A stretch of 64,000 bases of DNA from Apostichopus japonicus (GCF_037975245.1 NC_092571.1:479501-543500); one strand, 5' to 3'; shown: positions 50,069-62,164, counted from the first letter of the stretch. Numbers and translations: made by a program. Notes: a model not told the origin generated them from the sequence alone.

Positions 50069-51419
50069 ATTTGGGTGCATGAAAATTTTCATCATAGACC
50101 AGAGAGGAGAATTTGTTAATGCTCTGAACAAGTCCCTATTTGACATGACAGGGGTGAGCCACAGAGTATCCTTCAGCTACCACCCACAGACCAATGGGCT
50201 GGATGAAAGATTCAACCAAACTCTGCAAATGTCACTCATCAAAGTTCTCACTCAAAACCAAGATGACTGGGATGAAACACTGTCTTCGATTCTCATGGGG
50301 TACCGTACAGCAAAACACGGTTCAACAGGTCTTTCTCCTTTCGTTGTGATGTTTGGAAGGTTTGTAATAATTCAAACCTACCATTGCTGAATAGAGGTTT
50401 ACATTTGTAAAGGTCATATACTGTACAGAGAAAAGCAATCAGGGACAAGAGAGTTTGGACAAATCCTGCATAGCTACACTGATCCTCTATAGGATAAAAT
50501 CTCATTCGACACATCCCAGGTACTGGGAAAAACTGCTAAATAGAGGACCACCAATAACCCTATGTAAGTTACAACACCTAAACAAATAAACAGATTAACT
50601 CTGTATATGGTACACTCTTCAGCAAGTACAAAAGATGAACATTCATTAAACTATAAAAGCATGCTAATTAATTAAGATACATGCAATTAATGCCACTGAC
50701 ATTGGTTTTGTTTTTCATATACTATATATCATATTTTGGGCTGGTATGCAATTTGGACCTATAACAGCACAGAATATACTTTTGTTTTATATTTCTGCTG
50801 GTTTGAGTATGTGATGTGACTCAGATTTATGGTTCCAGGGTCTTAATAGCGAAAATAAAATATAAAAAAATTTATTTATTCTTCAGTCAACAAAGTGTTG
50901 GGAATAATTGATTGTTAATTTATCTTCATATATCCAGAGAGCCATTGTTACCAGTCGACATTGAAGACTCCATTGTCCAACCAGAATCTCCTGCTGCAGC
51001 GATGCACAGCGGGAGAGGGTTTTACAACTCATGTCACAGTCGCAGGACATAATCAAAGGTTTTGTGAAAGAAAATATTGGCAAAGCCCAAGAACGGCAAG
51101 AAAAAGAATTTTGATTAAAGGCAGCAATCAAAACAGGTTATTACATAATGCTATGTTGTGCATTGAAAACTGACTGTAGTTAAATGAATGGCAACATATA
51201 CATTGTATTATGATGTTTATATATATTTGCTGGATTTTGTTTTATTCAGAGCTTCAAAGTTGGTTCTAGTGTTCTCGTCCGGAATGCAGGAAAGGATGCC
51301 CGAAGAGGAGGGAAGTTCGAAACTCTTGGCTTGAGCCGTATGGAGTCAAGGCTGTGAATGAGAAAGGGCTGTACACACATACTAACAGTTCCACAGGCCT
51401 TCCTTTGAAGAAGAAATAG
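50069..51419 (+). pseudogene. Gypsy/Ginger-type integrase gene remnant, three exons
   Basis: Exon 1 (50,069-50,359) encodes FGCMKIFIIDQRGEFVN, YHPQTNGLDERFNQT and GYRTAKHGSTGLSPFVVMFG. It gives an Asp followed 35 residues later by Glu, the D-35-E half of the DDE catalytic triad. Splicing AG|GT at 50,359 to AG|A at 50,938 restores FGR-EPLLPVDIED in frame. Exon 2 (50,938-51,136) then needs a frameshift to read ENIGKAQERQEKEF. Exon 3 (51,250-51,419) has FKVGSSVLVRNAGKDARRG and, after one more shift, VKAVNEKGLYTHTNSSTG. The pattern matches integrases of GIN1/KRBA2/Ginger type, which are host-domesticated or transposon-borne. The first catalytic Asp and the zinc finger are not seen. The frameshifts argue for a decayed copy. 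Confidence 0.75.
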
Positions 51420-51450
51420 GACCAAAATAGATTTTAGCTGACGTTCTCTT

Positions 51451-51722
51451 GTTAGCTCCAATCTGAAGAATGGTAGGTTGGTTTGAGGTGATCCTTGCAG
51501 CAATGATGAGCTAAGGAGGGTCGTTATTGCTTTTGGTGCAGATATTGTGCAACAAAATGAGTGGGCAGGGCTTAACATTAATAACTGTTAGCTCCAATCT
51601 GAAGAATGGTAGGTTGGTTTGAGGTGATCCTTGCAGCAATGACGAGCTAAGGAGGGTCGTTATTGCTTTTGGTGCAGATATCGTGCAATGAAATGAGTGG
51701 GCAGGGCTTAACATTAAAACCT
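51451..51722 (+). repeat. 136-bp tandem duplication downstream of the integrase remnant
   Basis: GTTAGCTCCAATCTGAAGAA begins at 51,451 and again at 51,587. The two copies differ at only a few bases (for example ATGATGAGC against ATGACGAGC). Confidence 0.92.
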
Positions 51723-54700
51723 GATCTGCAATTGCTCACCAACCATATGTGATATGACTAAATTTTGTTGTGCTGAGCAGGTTGGTTACACAATTCAATG
51801 TTTTCAGTGCTATTATTTTGCTGCATATTGATGAGATGTGTGACAAAATAAGGTCCAGCTGAAATTTTCTTATAAACACAGAATTGGAAGAATTTTATTC
51901 CATTTGAGTTGATACTTAACATAATGATACCTCATAGCCTGCAGGAATGGTCCGTCTCGTTTTCTTGGCAGATATTTTCCACCTTCGTCCATGTTTGTTG
52001 CATCTCAATCATCATTTCCAGCTTTTTCTAATATTTGTGGAGCCTTAATTACTATTAAGTGTGTGCAACCCCCCTTCCCTCCCACCCCCCACACACACAA
52101 ACAAACGCATACACAAATTACTCATGTTACATCATGGAAATCATAATGCATTTTACCTTGGTTGATTTTTTCATATATTGAACAAACTAATATTAAGAAA
52201 ATGTCCCTTAACATATTACTTAATTCAAAAGGGAATTGCGATATAGCATCATTACGGTAATGTTGCTTTACCATTCCAATGTTGTTGTTATAGGAGAAAT
52301 GATATACTGCTTAAATCTTCATGGTGGTGGCAGCAACCCAATGAGATTCCTGGCTTGCAGCCGACAATATCAGGAACTTGGCCAAAGTTGGTTGAGTTGA
52401 TAATCTAACACACTGTCTAGACTGAGTTTGCAGCAAGAACAGCCATCAAATTACCATTTCCCAAAAGAGTGGTGTAGCTGGGAACCACATTGCACTTTGC
52501 ATGTGTGATTGGAGTATTAATTTTATACAGGTTGTAAAACACTGCATGAAGTCACATTTATTCTTTCATCAACATTGATTCTATCATCACAGAAATCCTC
52601 ATAGAGGCATAAATTTCCAGAATAGGGACTGATATTGACCGACTTAAATTTCATCTGATCTTGAATTTGGTATGACCTCTATGTATTAACATATTCCTTA
52701 ATAAACAAAGAAAAAAATGCAAATTTGTATTCAATATCCAATAAATGTCTCGGAGCGTTTAAATTTTTCATTGCAAGAAAGAATTTTTTAACAAATGGAA
52801 TCGATATACATATGAACACATCCACAGTGTACTAACACAAATAATTGCTGACCTGTGCAGTGATAGGTTGTTGAATATAGCTGTTGCATGTAATCCATAA
52901 ATTTAATTATTCTATATTTCAGGAACTTGCAGCCAGTATCATCAGTACAAACACACCAGATGAGGTTAGCAGCCCAAGTTTGAATATGATTCAAATATCC
53001 AATAGAAGAAATTTGAATTAAAGGTAGTCTGTATAGGCAACAAATTATAGCACACTTTTCTGAAGATTTCAAAAATTACATTCCTTGAGATTCTTATTTC
53101 CAGATTGGTCTCAGATATTCTAAATGAACACACAAGATGACTGAATGTCTCAGTGAGGTCAATTTCCTCCAGGGTGGTAATGACAACAGTTTAAAATGTT
53201 GACCAAATGTGACCGTATTGGAACTTTTGGCATATTTGGGGCCAAACAAACCTCTGCCCCCCTGCACAATTTCCCACACCAACCTATGTTCTATATTTCT
53301 CTTTCACAATATATGTTACCTTCTTACAGGGAGAAACATGATCAAGGTCAATACAGCCCCACAGTTATTGCATATCCAACTCTTGCAAAGAATACTGGTT
53401 TTTCTATTTCAAATTGAGTTTTCCGTTTCATTATTTTATGGATATAGATCCATGTTATTGTGAATTTCTTGATCGTGGAAAATCACTGGCTATGCTCGAA
53501 AAGTCACATTAAATATTGTTAAATGTTTTTATTTCAGGAACAAAGCAATCCTGTTACTGTAAAGGTAAGTAACCTAAGACAACCCATGCAGCTTTAGAAA
53601 TAAATTCATTAAGGCAGGGATTGCAAGCTATGGAGGTGCAAGACTTCATGTGACTTGATCCTCCCCACCTGGAAATGTTGAAAAATGAAAGACTTTTACT
53701 GTGCCAGGACCATATCCTTGACAAACTCCTATGCCTGGAGAAGGGAAAATCCCAACCTATATGGGCACAATTGCAAGGGGCATTTTGTGATGTTCCAACC
53801 CCATCCCAAGGATTGATACTTATTGCAGAATATCATAATTTTCACTTCAACAATGAAGGTTTTAAGTTTTATTATCCCCCAAATATACTAGATTTCCAAC
53901 ATGGGCACTCTCTTTGTCAAGTTCATGATACCTCTACTCCTTTCTCCCAGTAGCATATTCCAACAAATGGTTATTAAGATATGATGTGTTTATCATTTTA
54001 CTGATGAGAGTAACTTTTCAGCTACAGAAGCTAGTGACAGACTTCCAAGAAAGTGCTTTGAAACATCAAGCAATCATTAAAAAATAGATACAAATGAAGG
54101 CTGCAACTCTAAACTTTTCCACTTATATTGATGAGCCACCCATGTCAGATGTAGATTTCCTACAAATCTAAATTTTCCTTCTTTTTTTTTAGCTTCTTTG
54201 CAGCATCATTCGACACTATAATGGACATAGCTCTGAATTAATGGAAGTAATCAAAGCTCTCTTCCGCGCAATTTCAACCTGAACTTCATGGGCCTCCTGT
54301 CTCGCAAGGTTGAAACAGATTCTTCCAGAGTTTGATTCAACTGCACAGGAGGATGCATTAGAATTCCTTGGTGCAGTTTACACATCATCATGCACTTCCT
54401 GTAACCAAAGCCAGTGCAAACTTTTAGATGAGTAAGAGATATAGATCGTTCTGTGAAAAGCATCAAAGCAACACAAAAAAATAAAAGTGAACTTTTCAAT
54501 GTATTATTTAAATTTATGCCATGTTGGCCCAAATATTCAAATTTGGTCACCTTGGTCAAAAATCAAAATTCTATATAAACTGTTTTTATTACCACTTTTG
54601 AGGAAATTTACCTCACAGGGACATTCAGTCATCTTGTGTGTTCATTAAGAATGTCTGAAAACAATTTGGACTAAGGGCCTACATGAAAGTAACTTGTTAA

Positions 54701-55855
54701 AAACTTCTAGCAATTATAGCATCCTATAATTTGGGGCATATACAGACTACCTTTAACACTGAAACTGATTGGGAATTTGCTTAGGTTTGCAGGGAATTAG
54801 TCATTTTTAAAAGAGGTATCATGGCACCAGTTAGATCCGACTGATAAACTTGCATCAATACAATGAGGATGCACATTTTGTAAGGCTGGGTTTAGATGAT
54901 AGTCTGTATCTGATTGATAAGTTTGTTGCTCTTAGTAGTAATTCTGATAATTTTAAGTAAAAGCTGAATGAAAGTTTTCATTTATACCTGATAATCCAGA
55001 GGGTAAAGGAACAAATGGAAATTGCAATAGAAATGCAACATTGTTGTAATGAGTAACTTATTTTTTCCTTTCCAGGTACTTCTTCTTACATACAACAAAT
55101 GAGATGAAGTGGACTTCCTGCAATTAGACTTGGCACTGTCGGGCAAACTCCTATCCAGTAATTCCGATATATCCTAGTAACAAGGGCTATATGTCATGCT
55201 TGAGTATGCAGGGGCACCTTGAGGTGTGTCTAGATTGCAAAGATCTTGAAGGCTTTTGTGAGTCCTGGTGAGTTCCTGCAAACTCCCTGTTTTTGTCATA
55301 TTGTTTTCATTCCATGCTGTTTTGTGTTATGTAAAATTGTTTCAATATGTAACACAATGCATTTTTGTGAAGTAGCAGTGTGTGTGTTTATGAGTGTAAT
55401 GCTAACAGCCTGTCATTACGATAACTCAATAAACTGACAAATGAACAGGAGTCAAATTCTGAAACTATTAGTGATGTAAGTTAATGGCCAGAATTCATAC
55501 GTTGAAAATTTTCAGGTTTAGAATCCAGCTTGAGTTGTAATGATCCCATTGAGCAGTTCTTAATACTGTATACAGGCATCTTTTCATATTGACTGTAGAT
55601 CTCTGGTGTTATGTCTTTCCCAATTTATTTATTTTAAGTGTTACAAATTTCACATAGGGTGACATGTATATGTGAAATTAATTAACTAGTTAATTTTATT
55701 CTTTGCTATATGTACTTTGCAAAGGGATTATTATAAATAGTGCACATACTGGAGAACAATGGTCCAGTGTGACGAAATTACACTAAATCACCATCGTCGC
55801 TCTAAGTGGTGAGTTTATGCTATGTCGTCCTAAGTGTTGTGAAAAGAGATGAATT
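51723..55855. other. No gene recognised
   Basis: AT-rich sequence with several short open frames (the longest is about 100 codons) and scattered pyrimidine-AG acceptors, but no recognisable domain. It could include exons of an unidentified host gene. Confidence 0.5.
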
Positions 55856-55887
55856 CACCTAGGGCGACAAAGATGTCGCCTTAGGTG
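55856..55887. other. 14-bp hairpin
   Basis: CACCTAGGGCGACA and TGTCGCCTTAGGTG are inverted repeats with one G-T position, around the loop AAGA. Related short motifs (GTCGTCCTAAGTG, TCGCTCTAAGTGGTG) lie just upstream, suggesting the centre of a small palindromic element. Confidence 0.6.
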
Positions 55888-56336
55888 CTTTATGTGCAAT
55901 TCTCTATTTTTTAATTAAATACCTTGGTATTTGTATTAGGCAGAGGGATTATTATAAAAAGCACACCATCAGTCCGGTTCTCCTTCAATACTTCTCTCCA
56001 GAAGGGACACAATTTTCTGGTCAATGGTTCAAGAACGGGATTGATAAAGTATACCGTTTGTATTAGAAACCATTACTTCATCTAGCTAAGGATGTGAAGA
56101 ATTATTAGTCTACAGTAGTTCTTGGTTCAGTGGTCCATATTCAATTCATGTGGAGTTTTCAGGAACTATTACCAGTTATGCAACGAGTCAGGGCTAGAGT
56201 CACTAAATTTCAGAGAAATAAAGTAACTCAAACACAAGTTCATGGACAGTCTTCCCATAGATCTAGATTATGCAGTGACCCAAGTCCAAGATTCAACTCA
56301 GACGTAGGTTTCATAAAAGTGATATCTTGATTAAGT
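55888..56336. other. No gene recognised
   Basis: Short non-coding interval before the third hAT-type element; one 66-codon frame has no recognisable features. Confidence 0.55.
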
Positions 56337-56344
56337 ATCTTGAT

Positions 56345-57310
56345 CAGGGTTGTCACCACGCCGGGCGGTGCTACCCAGCCCTCAAAATTTCCGCCCGGTA
56401 CTCAAGGTCAATTTCAGCCTTACCGCCCGGCACAAATTAGCCTACAGTACCGCCAATAAGTAACTTGGTAAAGATTAGCGCGATTCAGTGCAAAACGCAG
56501 CTTAACTGCAATAAACCCGCTCCAAATAAAGGAACGCAAATTCCCCTCGCTCGCTATTCACCACCGACACAATGGGAGTGAACCGATCGATACAACGCTA
56601 TTCATAGCGTGGAGGTAGCGTAAACCGATCGCTTGTAACCAACACACGTTATATGCAATTGTTTATTGTAAACATCCAGAGTAGGCCTACGAGTACAAAG
56701 TTTACGAACTTTGACTGAAAGAAAGTTTTAAACGAGAATAGTTTCGTGTTGAAGGGCAAAACCTTTTTATACGTGTTTATTTTATTCCCCGATATGTTCT
56801 GGTTACCAGAAGCAATACAAAGCAAGAAGGAAACTTTGTGCCTTATCCTTTCGGCTTAACACTAACAGACCATTTATTGTAGTAACATTAGGTCTCACGT
56901 TTTGGGTGGAGTTTAGGCACATTAGGCCAGTGTACGAGTACGAAGTTCACGACTTTGACTGAAAGAAAGTTTTAAACGAGAATAGTTTTTTGGGTGATTT
57001 AATGGTCATGCATACTAAATGAGAACAACATGCATATGGAACATTAACAGTGGGGTGAGTGATGAGGGGCTCTAAATACCCAAAAAATACCTAAAAAGAT
57101 CCCAGGAAAATTCAGTGATCCATATGAAAAAAACAAAGGTAATTCTCAGGAGAATTTTGAGGATCAAAACCCTTTCTAAATGCCACCATTTTGCATGTAG
57201 GCACCAGGATTTGACAATTTTTCAAAAGGGGAGGGGGACACCCCTTCCCCCAGGACACGGATCACTGTCACAAATTACCCAGCTCTAAAAATGGTCTGGT
57301 GACAACCCTG
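56345..57310. mobile_element. hAT-type non-autonomous DNA transposon 3 (966 bp)
   Basis: Perfect 14-bp terminal inverted repeats CAGGGTTGTCACCA (56,345-56,358 and complement at 57,297-57,310) are flanked by a perfect 8-bp target duplication ATCTTGAT (56,337-56,344 and 57,311-57,318). Subterminal GCCGGGCGG / CCGCCCGGC inverted motifs lie just inside the left end. An internal direct repeat (TTTGACTGAAAGAAAG...) occurs near 56,710 and 56,955. No transposase frame. Confidence 0.93.
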
Positions 57311-57318
57311 ATCTTGAT

Positions 57319-57640
57319 AGTCACTGACTTTTTCATGTTTGCTAATAGTGGTTGTACCAGATGTCATTGTCTTAAACTCCACAAGTCACAAAGTAGCATT
57401 AATATTCGGCATAACTTTTTTTCTAATAGGGTTGTGAATGAGTGGAATGGTTTGCCTGAGAAAGTTGTACTTGCAAGTACTGTAGTGTGAATGGGTTTAA
57501 GAATGCTTTGGACAAGCACTTTAAGCATTGTAATCGGGTCTGATCATTTGTGTCATCAGTTTTCTTCCCTCTCCTATAGGGTCTTTGATGGGGACTTGAG
57601 TGTCCCTCCTGATCCTTTTTCTTTACTAAACTAATCTAAA
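57319..57640 (+). pseudogene. 3' fragment of a CR1/L2-like LINE
   Basis: The frame ends with CTRCHCLKLHKSQSSINIR, FFSNRVVNEWNGLPEKVV and, after a one-base shift at about 57,487, NGFKNALDKHF. This is the typical C-terminus of CR1/L2-group ORF2. A short AAACTAATCTAAACTAAT tail at about 57,627-57,648 could be the element's repetitive 3' end. The adjoining hAT-type element may have cut this LINE. Confidence 0.75.
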
Positions 57641-57648
57641 CTAATAAG

Positions 57649-58629
57649 GTCAAAGCATAAAATATGTGTGCTTAGGCCTATGCTATTGCAGAAGCCAACC
57701 TTCTTAACCTTTTGAACTAGCACTTTTAAGGTTAACTTAACCTTTTAGAAGGTAAGCTTAGCTTTTTCTTTGCAAATGTAACACGAACACTGTTGAGCAA
57801 GAGTCGTGCCAGATGCCACTGCATGAGGGAAATTCACAGTGACAGAGTAAATAATTGCTTTCGCACCCACGGATGAACACATGTTAGGTATATTACTATC
57901 ACTAATCTGGGGAAATTGCATTTAAGAATATAAATATGTTTATCAGCTGGTCAACAGTTATTTAAGGTATCATTTAATTGTTTTCATTTACTCCATTAGT
58001 GATCTTCCCTTTTCCAACAGCTTTACTGGAAAGACTCTTGCTCAGCCGCATTACACAAACACCTTACGAACAGAATACTGCAGATAGCTGATCGTTAACT
58101 ATGTTAGGAATCCACATGCAGTTCTGGTTATAAAAAAAGGAAGAGACAAGATCTGTTTTTCAATCTATGTTTATGGTGAACTACGATTAAGAATAATGAG
58201 TTGTAATTTTAATAAATGAGCCCTTCAGTACTGATAACCAGGATTTTAGTTATCTATTTTTTCTTTCTTTACAGTACAGAAATGCAGGGTTGCACTACAC
58301 CATTTCCCACAAAGGTAGTATGGCATAAAACAGGTGGAATTTTACATATAAATGCCAAAAAATGTGCTGTACAGAAAGGTTCAATAAACTTTTGGAACAT
58401 TGACACCTCATTCACTTACATGAGGAAACCTTTTCTCATAGATGTTGAATAAACAGTTGTAAGAAGATTAACATGTACAATTGGTTCTGAAACTAAATCA
58501 GTATTTATGAACTCCTCACACCTATGACCTCACCTTAAAAGAACAGAAACAAGTTGTTGAGGTTGAAGAGTTAGCAACTTAAAATTAGGAAAAAGTTTCA
58601 TATTCAAGAAGAAATCAAATTTAAACTTT
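57649..58629. other. No gene recognised
   Basis: AT-rich, with short frames only. A pyrimidine-rich tract ending in AG precedes a 60-codon frame at 58,275, but no domain is recognisable. Confidence 0.5.
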
Positions 58630-58987
58630 ATGATAAAGAATGGGATGATTGCATGGGTAGGTGTGAAAAACCTCTCAGCTACCTCAAAGGGGAAAAGTGA
58701 AAGTAATACCCATCACCTCAGAGCTTATACCATCACAGACTTACACTCACTAAGTAGTACATGTAGCTTATTTGATAGTGAAGTTGTACATCAGAGCAAA
58801 AGCGACAGAAGTTTAAAAGCATATATTACTACTCAATGTGGTGTAAGTATCAGCTGAACTGAGCCCCAAGCTGCATTCAGAATAAGCTTAGGCCTATATA
58901 CATTTAGAAATATGTAACTGGAAAGCTCACACCTTTGCAATTTCAGACCAAGATTGGATGGCATGGGCTGATGACATAAATTAAAAG

Positions 58988-59361
58988 TTGGCAAAACATA
59001 CATCAGCCCCAGCAAGTTACACAAAGGGATGCAGAATGTGGACAGGTGCCTACACCATCAGTAAGCCAGGGGCACCAGCATATGGTATTATTTTCACAAT
59101 GCTAACCCTGGCAGCTAAGAGAAGAGGCAGCAGAGTCCACATTCTGACATATATGCTCTTTAAAGTATTGTGCAAAGTAAAGAAATCTTAAGGACCAAAC
59201 CATTTGACATCTCCTACATATGCCACAACAGCCTACATGTGGAGAGAGATGTCACATCTCTCAACAGTATCTTGCAGTGCAACACAGCAGAAAGCCTTGA
59301 AAGTTTGATGGCACTTGCCAAGTTTATGGTCATCAGCTTGATTGCCTACTTCCCTGACTGA
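58988..59361 (+). pseudogene. I-PpoI-like His-Me finger nuclease fragment, second copy
   Basis: It shares SAPASYTKGCRMWTGAY and SKPGAPAYGI with the fragment at 35,097. After a frame break at about 59,190 it continues in another frame as FDISYICHNSLHV. The zinc-site His and second Cys seen in the other copy (SHICHNSLC) are changed to Tyr and His, so the site is lost. A further 40 residues (SLNSILQCNTAESLESLM...) follow to the stop near 59,361 and are absent from the other copy. Confidence 0.55.
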
Positions 59362-60079
59362 GTGATACTGTTTTAACTCATAACAGTGAGTGTGGATATA
59401 CTCAGTTTACAAATTACTGGCATCACTGATAAATATTGTCATCTTTATCATCAGTGTAGTTTTTCATCCTAGAGTAACTGGTCATGAATCAGTTGATCTT
59501 TCTTATAGATACTGGACTGGTTTATGTTTTTAGTTCTATCATGTAGCTTGTATGTTCTCTCTCTGAGTTGTGCTCTCCTCCATCTGTATGCTCTGCCTGT
59601 CTTACGTAATTCATCACATTGCTGTTTTCTTTGCATCTATTTCAGAGTCTGGATACATGACTATTTGAGCTCACCTTTAATACTGCACCTTCCATCTTCC
59701 TGGCTATGGACTCTCCAGGCACATTATATGTTATGTGTATGGAACTGTAGTCCCTGTACTGACCATTGCATGAAAATGTGGTACTATGTTTTGGATTGGT
59801 CACAGTGAAAGCCTTATTGACGGTATCTGCTTTTGAGTGGAATTAAGTCTCAAAACGAGTGGACCATAATGTTTGCTGCAGGTGGGTGTCTCAGGTATTT
59901 TGTTTAGCTTCCTGCTCTCAGTGTTGGATATTAGCAGAGAACCCTTTGTAGCATTTGGCATACATGGAAATGTGTACTTCCTGGCCTCTTGCATACAAAT
60001 GAATGCTTTTGGCAATGTGAATGATTTCCACTGTAGTACTTTGCAAGGCAGTCTAAACATGTTGATAAAGCACTTTTGA

Positions 60080-60713
60080 TATTTAAGATATAAGGATCTT
60101 TATTGACCATAAAAGTTGACATTCATAAATACATCGAAAATACATAAAAATCTGATTCTTAAAACGAAAAATTAAGACTACTACGTCCATGTTCTGACAC
60201 ATATATTTGGCCTATTTCCTACATAATTCATTGGCAAGATTGAGATTTAGCCCTTTGCAAGAAAGAACACCTGTATCTCTCGGTTCAGCATCTCATGACA
60301 ATTTAGTCTGCCCGTTTGATTGCTGTAATCTACCCGATGCCCCAGAGGATGTTGGGATGACATGATTGACTTCATATTACTCTGTGATACTCTGACAAGC
60401 AACTCATCTACTGAACTGAGGTCATGTGACCGACAAACTTTCCTTGCTTTAGAAACTAGTCTATTTAACTTGGTCATGTCTCTGGCAGTAGTATTTTCAC
60501 CCCACGCTGCTAAACAGAATGTAATAGTGGTCTTGATTGCCGATTTTAATATAGAATAGAGAAATGAGAGTTGGTCTAGTCTGAATAAATTAAGCTTCTG
60601 TAATAGGAACATACGCTGATTAGTTTTTGCTAGAATACGTTTTACATATGTTCATCCCACTCCAATTTATCAGTGATGGTTTCTCCCAGGTATTTATAAG
60701 ATTGTCAAGTGCT
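60080..60713 (-). pseudogene. Minus-strand LINE fragment (Rex1/CR1-like C-terminus)
   Basis: On the minus strand YLGETITDKLEWDEHM (from about 60,690), then after a frame break near 60,640 RMFLLQKLNLFRLDQ, ITFCLAAWGENTTARD and KLNRLVSKARKVC, to a stop at 60,247. The order K-Y-L-G thumb, L-R-K-L, T-x-x-W, L-x-R-x-V is that of RT C-termini in Rex1/CR1-like non-LTR elements. The catalytic domain is absent (5' truncation). The sequence down to about 60,080 is probably its 3' UTR. Confidence 0.7.
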
Positions 60714-60715
60714 TC

Positions 60716-61234
60716 TTAGTCACAGTTTTTGCAGGAACATAGAGGAGAATACTGCTTTAATATAGTCAGTGCTCTGCGGAGTGACTTGAGTAGGTGAACT
60801 TGATCTAACAGGTTAAGTTCACTTTCAGAATGAGTAGTTACAGCCATTGTACTACTGAACCCTTTATATGCCTTGCCATCAGCATCAGTTGTGAGACACT
60901 TGACCATTAGTGGATTCTTACCTGTAAGTAATTTGGATTCACAAATCTTTCCACCATTTTGTTCATCTCCGAAATAGGTCATCTTTGCTGAACAGCTCTC
61001 ATTGCCTGGACATTGTACCTTGTGATCCCTTCTTCTTTTCATTTCACCCATTAAGCACAACTTGTTACTTTGATGGTAATCAATAAAAAATGTATCCATG
61101 GTGACATTCTCAACTATTACATCTCTGCATTGGCTTGCAGGAGCAAATGGAGTCTTAATTCTTGCATTACTCAGAGGGTTGTGATATTGATGATCATATT
61201 CTGCCTGAAATTGGAGAGTCTTTAGAGAGGCCAC
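60716..61234 (-). CDS. 172-residue open frame, unidentified Cys-rich protein part of repeated element
   Basis: An open frame from Met at 61,234 to a stop at 60,716, with nine cysteines including QCPGNESC (74-81) and CSCKNC (166-171), which suggests metal binding. Basic stretch KRRRDHK at 66-72. No signal peptide or membrane segment is evident. Parts of its 3' half are repeated at 36.66-36.74 and 35.47-35.51 kb, so it belongs to the mosaic element that also carries the His-Me finger fragment. It is the longest undamaged protein-like frame in the right half of the window. The family is not recognised; it may be one exon or a fragment of a larger transposon protein. Confidence 0.45.
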   Translation of the reverse strand: MASLKTLQFQAEYDHQYHNPLSNARIKTPFAPASQCRDVIVENVTMDTFFIDYHQSNKLCLMGEMKRRRDHKVQCPGNESCSAKMTYFGDEQNGGKICESKLLTGKNPLMVKCLTTDADGKAYKGFSSTMAVTTHSESELNLLDQVHLLKSLRRALTILKQYSPLCSCKNCD

Positions 61235-61240
61235 GCAGTT

Positions 61241-62164
61241 GCAGTGTCTTCTTAATTAGACCCCTCTATATCATTTTCATGAATTTCTTTCATTACAGGT
61301 CCAAACTGGTTGGCTGACTTTTGAAGTGTGCTGACAGCAGGACTGGGAAGAGAGATGCTGCTGAGCTATCTACGAGCTGCACTTGAACTGCCCACTACTC
61401 AGAGGCAGCGGGGTGTACCCGTTCCTGGGAAAGGCAGCCTTACCTGGAGCTCATCCTGTAGTAAGTAATGTTTATATGCACATGCTATTGTGGCTGGGCT
61501 GGGTAAAATATAATTCCTTATCCTAGGTTGTCAAAGTCAGCTCTGTGCATCATTGTCTTTGTAGAGAATTTCAGAGTGTTTTGTAGACCAAACCAACTGT
61601 GAATAGGAAATAACAGCTTTTGAACAGCATGTGTGTGTGTTTGATTAGATGTGTGTGTGCGTGAAGCTATGGGGTTGCAATGGGATTTACTGTGATTAGT
61701 GATTACCCAGTATGTGAACATAGAGCATTCGATATTATTTATAATTCCTTTTGAAACAGGAGTACTGGAGCATGAAGTTGATGGACAAATTTAGAAATGA
61801 GAGGAACACATGCAAGCAGAAAAGAGGAGAAGAAACATTGGGAGCACCTGTTCCACTGAAAGTAACCAAGTAGTTGACCCAGCTAGCAAACAAAGGCATT
61901 AAATGTAAGTATAGGTATAACTTTTGAGAATGAAGCTCATCTTGAGGAAAATAGACATCATTAAATAATTAACATACTGGAACAGTGCAGCCACTGGGAA
62001 GGGTTTTTCCTTTTCTCTGTTTTCTTTCAAAATGTAATATCCAGTGGATCTGGATCTTAGTACATAGTTCCTTTCTGTGTCAATGTAAAAATAAGACTTC
62101 ATGAAGTCAGACCAACTTAAAATTGATCTCAAGCATTGGGCTTTTTGATAGGTCTATTTATATG
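61241..62164. other. No gene recognised
   Basis: It contains a TG-rich patch at 61,628-61,660 (GTGTGTGTGTTTGATTAG...) and short frames only. Confidence 0.55.

Larger units (their letters stand above)
58630..61240. mobile_element. Mosaic repeated element, copy C, interrupted by a LINE
   Basis: Homologous to copy B over 58,790-59,250, 59,510-59,905 and 60,735-60,910 (see the copy B entry). A minus-strand LINE remnant occupies about 60,080-60,713. It lacks the hAT-type insertion that splits copy B, so it serves as an empty-site comparison. Confidence 0.7.

Noticed and set aside
53675-53953. 92-codon frame as a host gene exon
   Set aside because: No recognisable domain, no matching homologous segment, and no convincing splice context.
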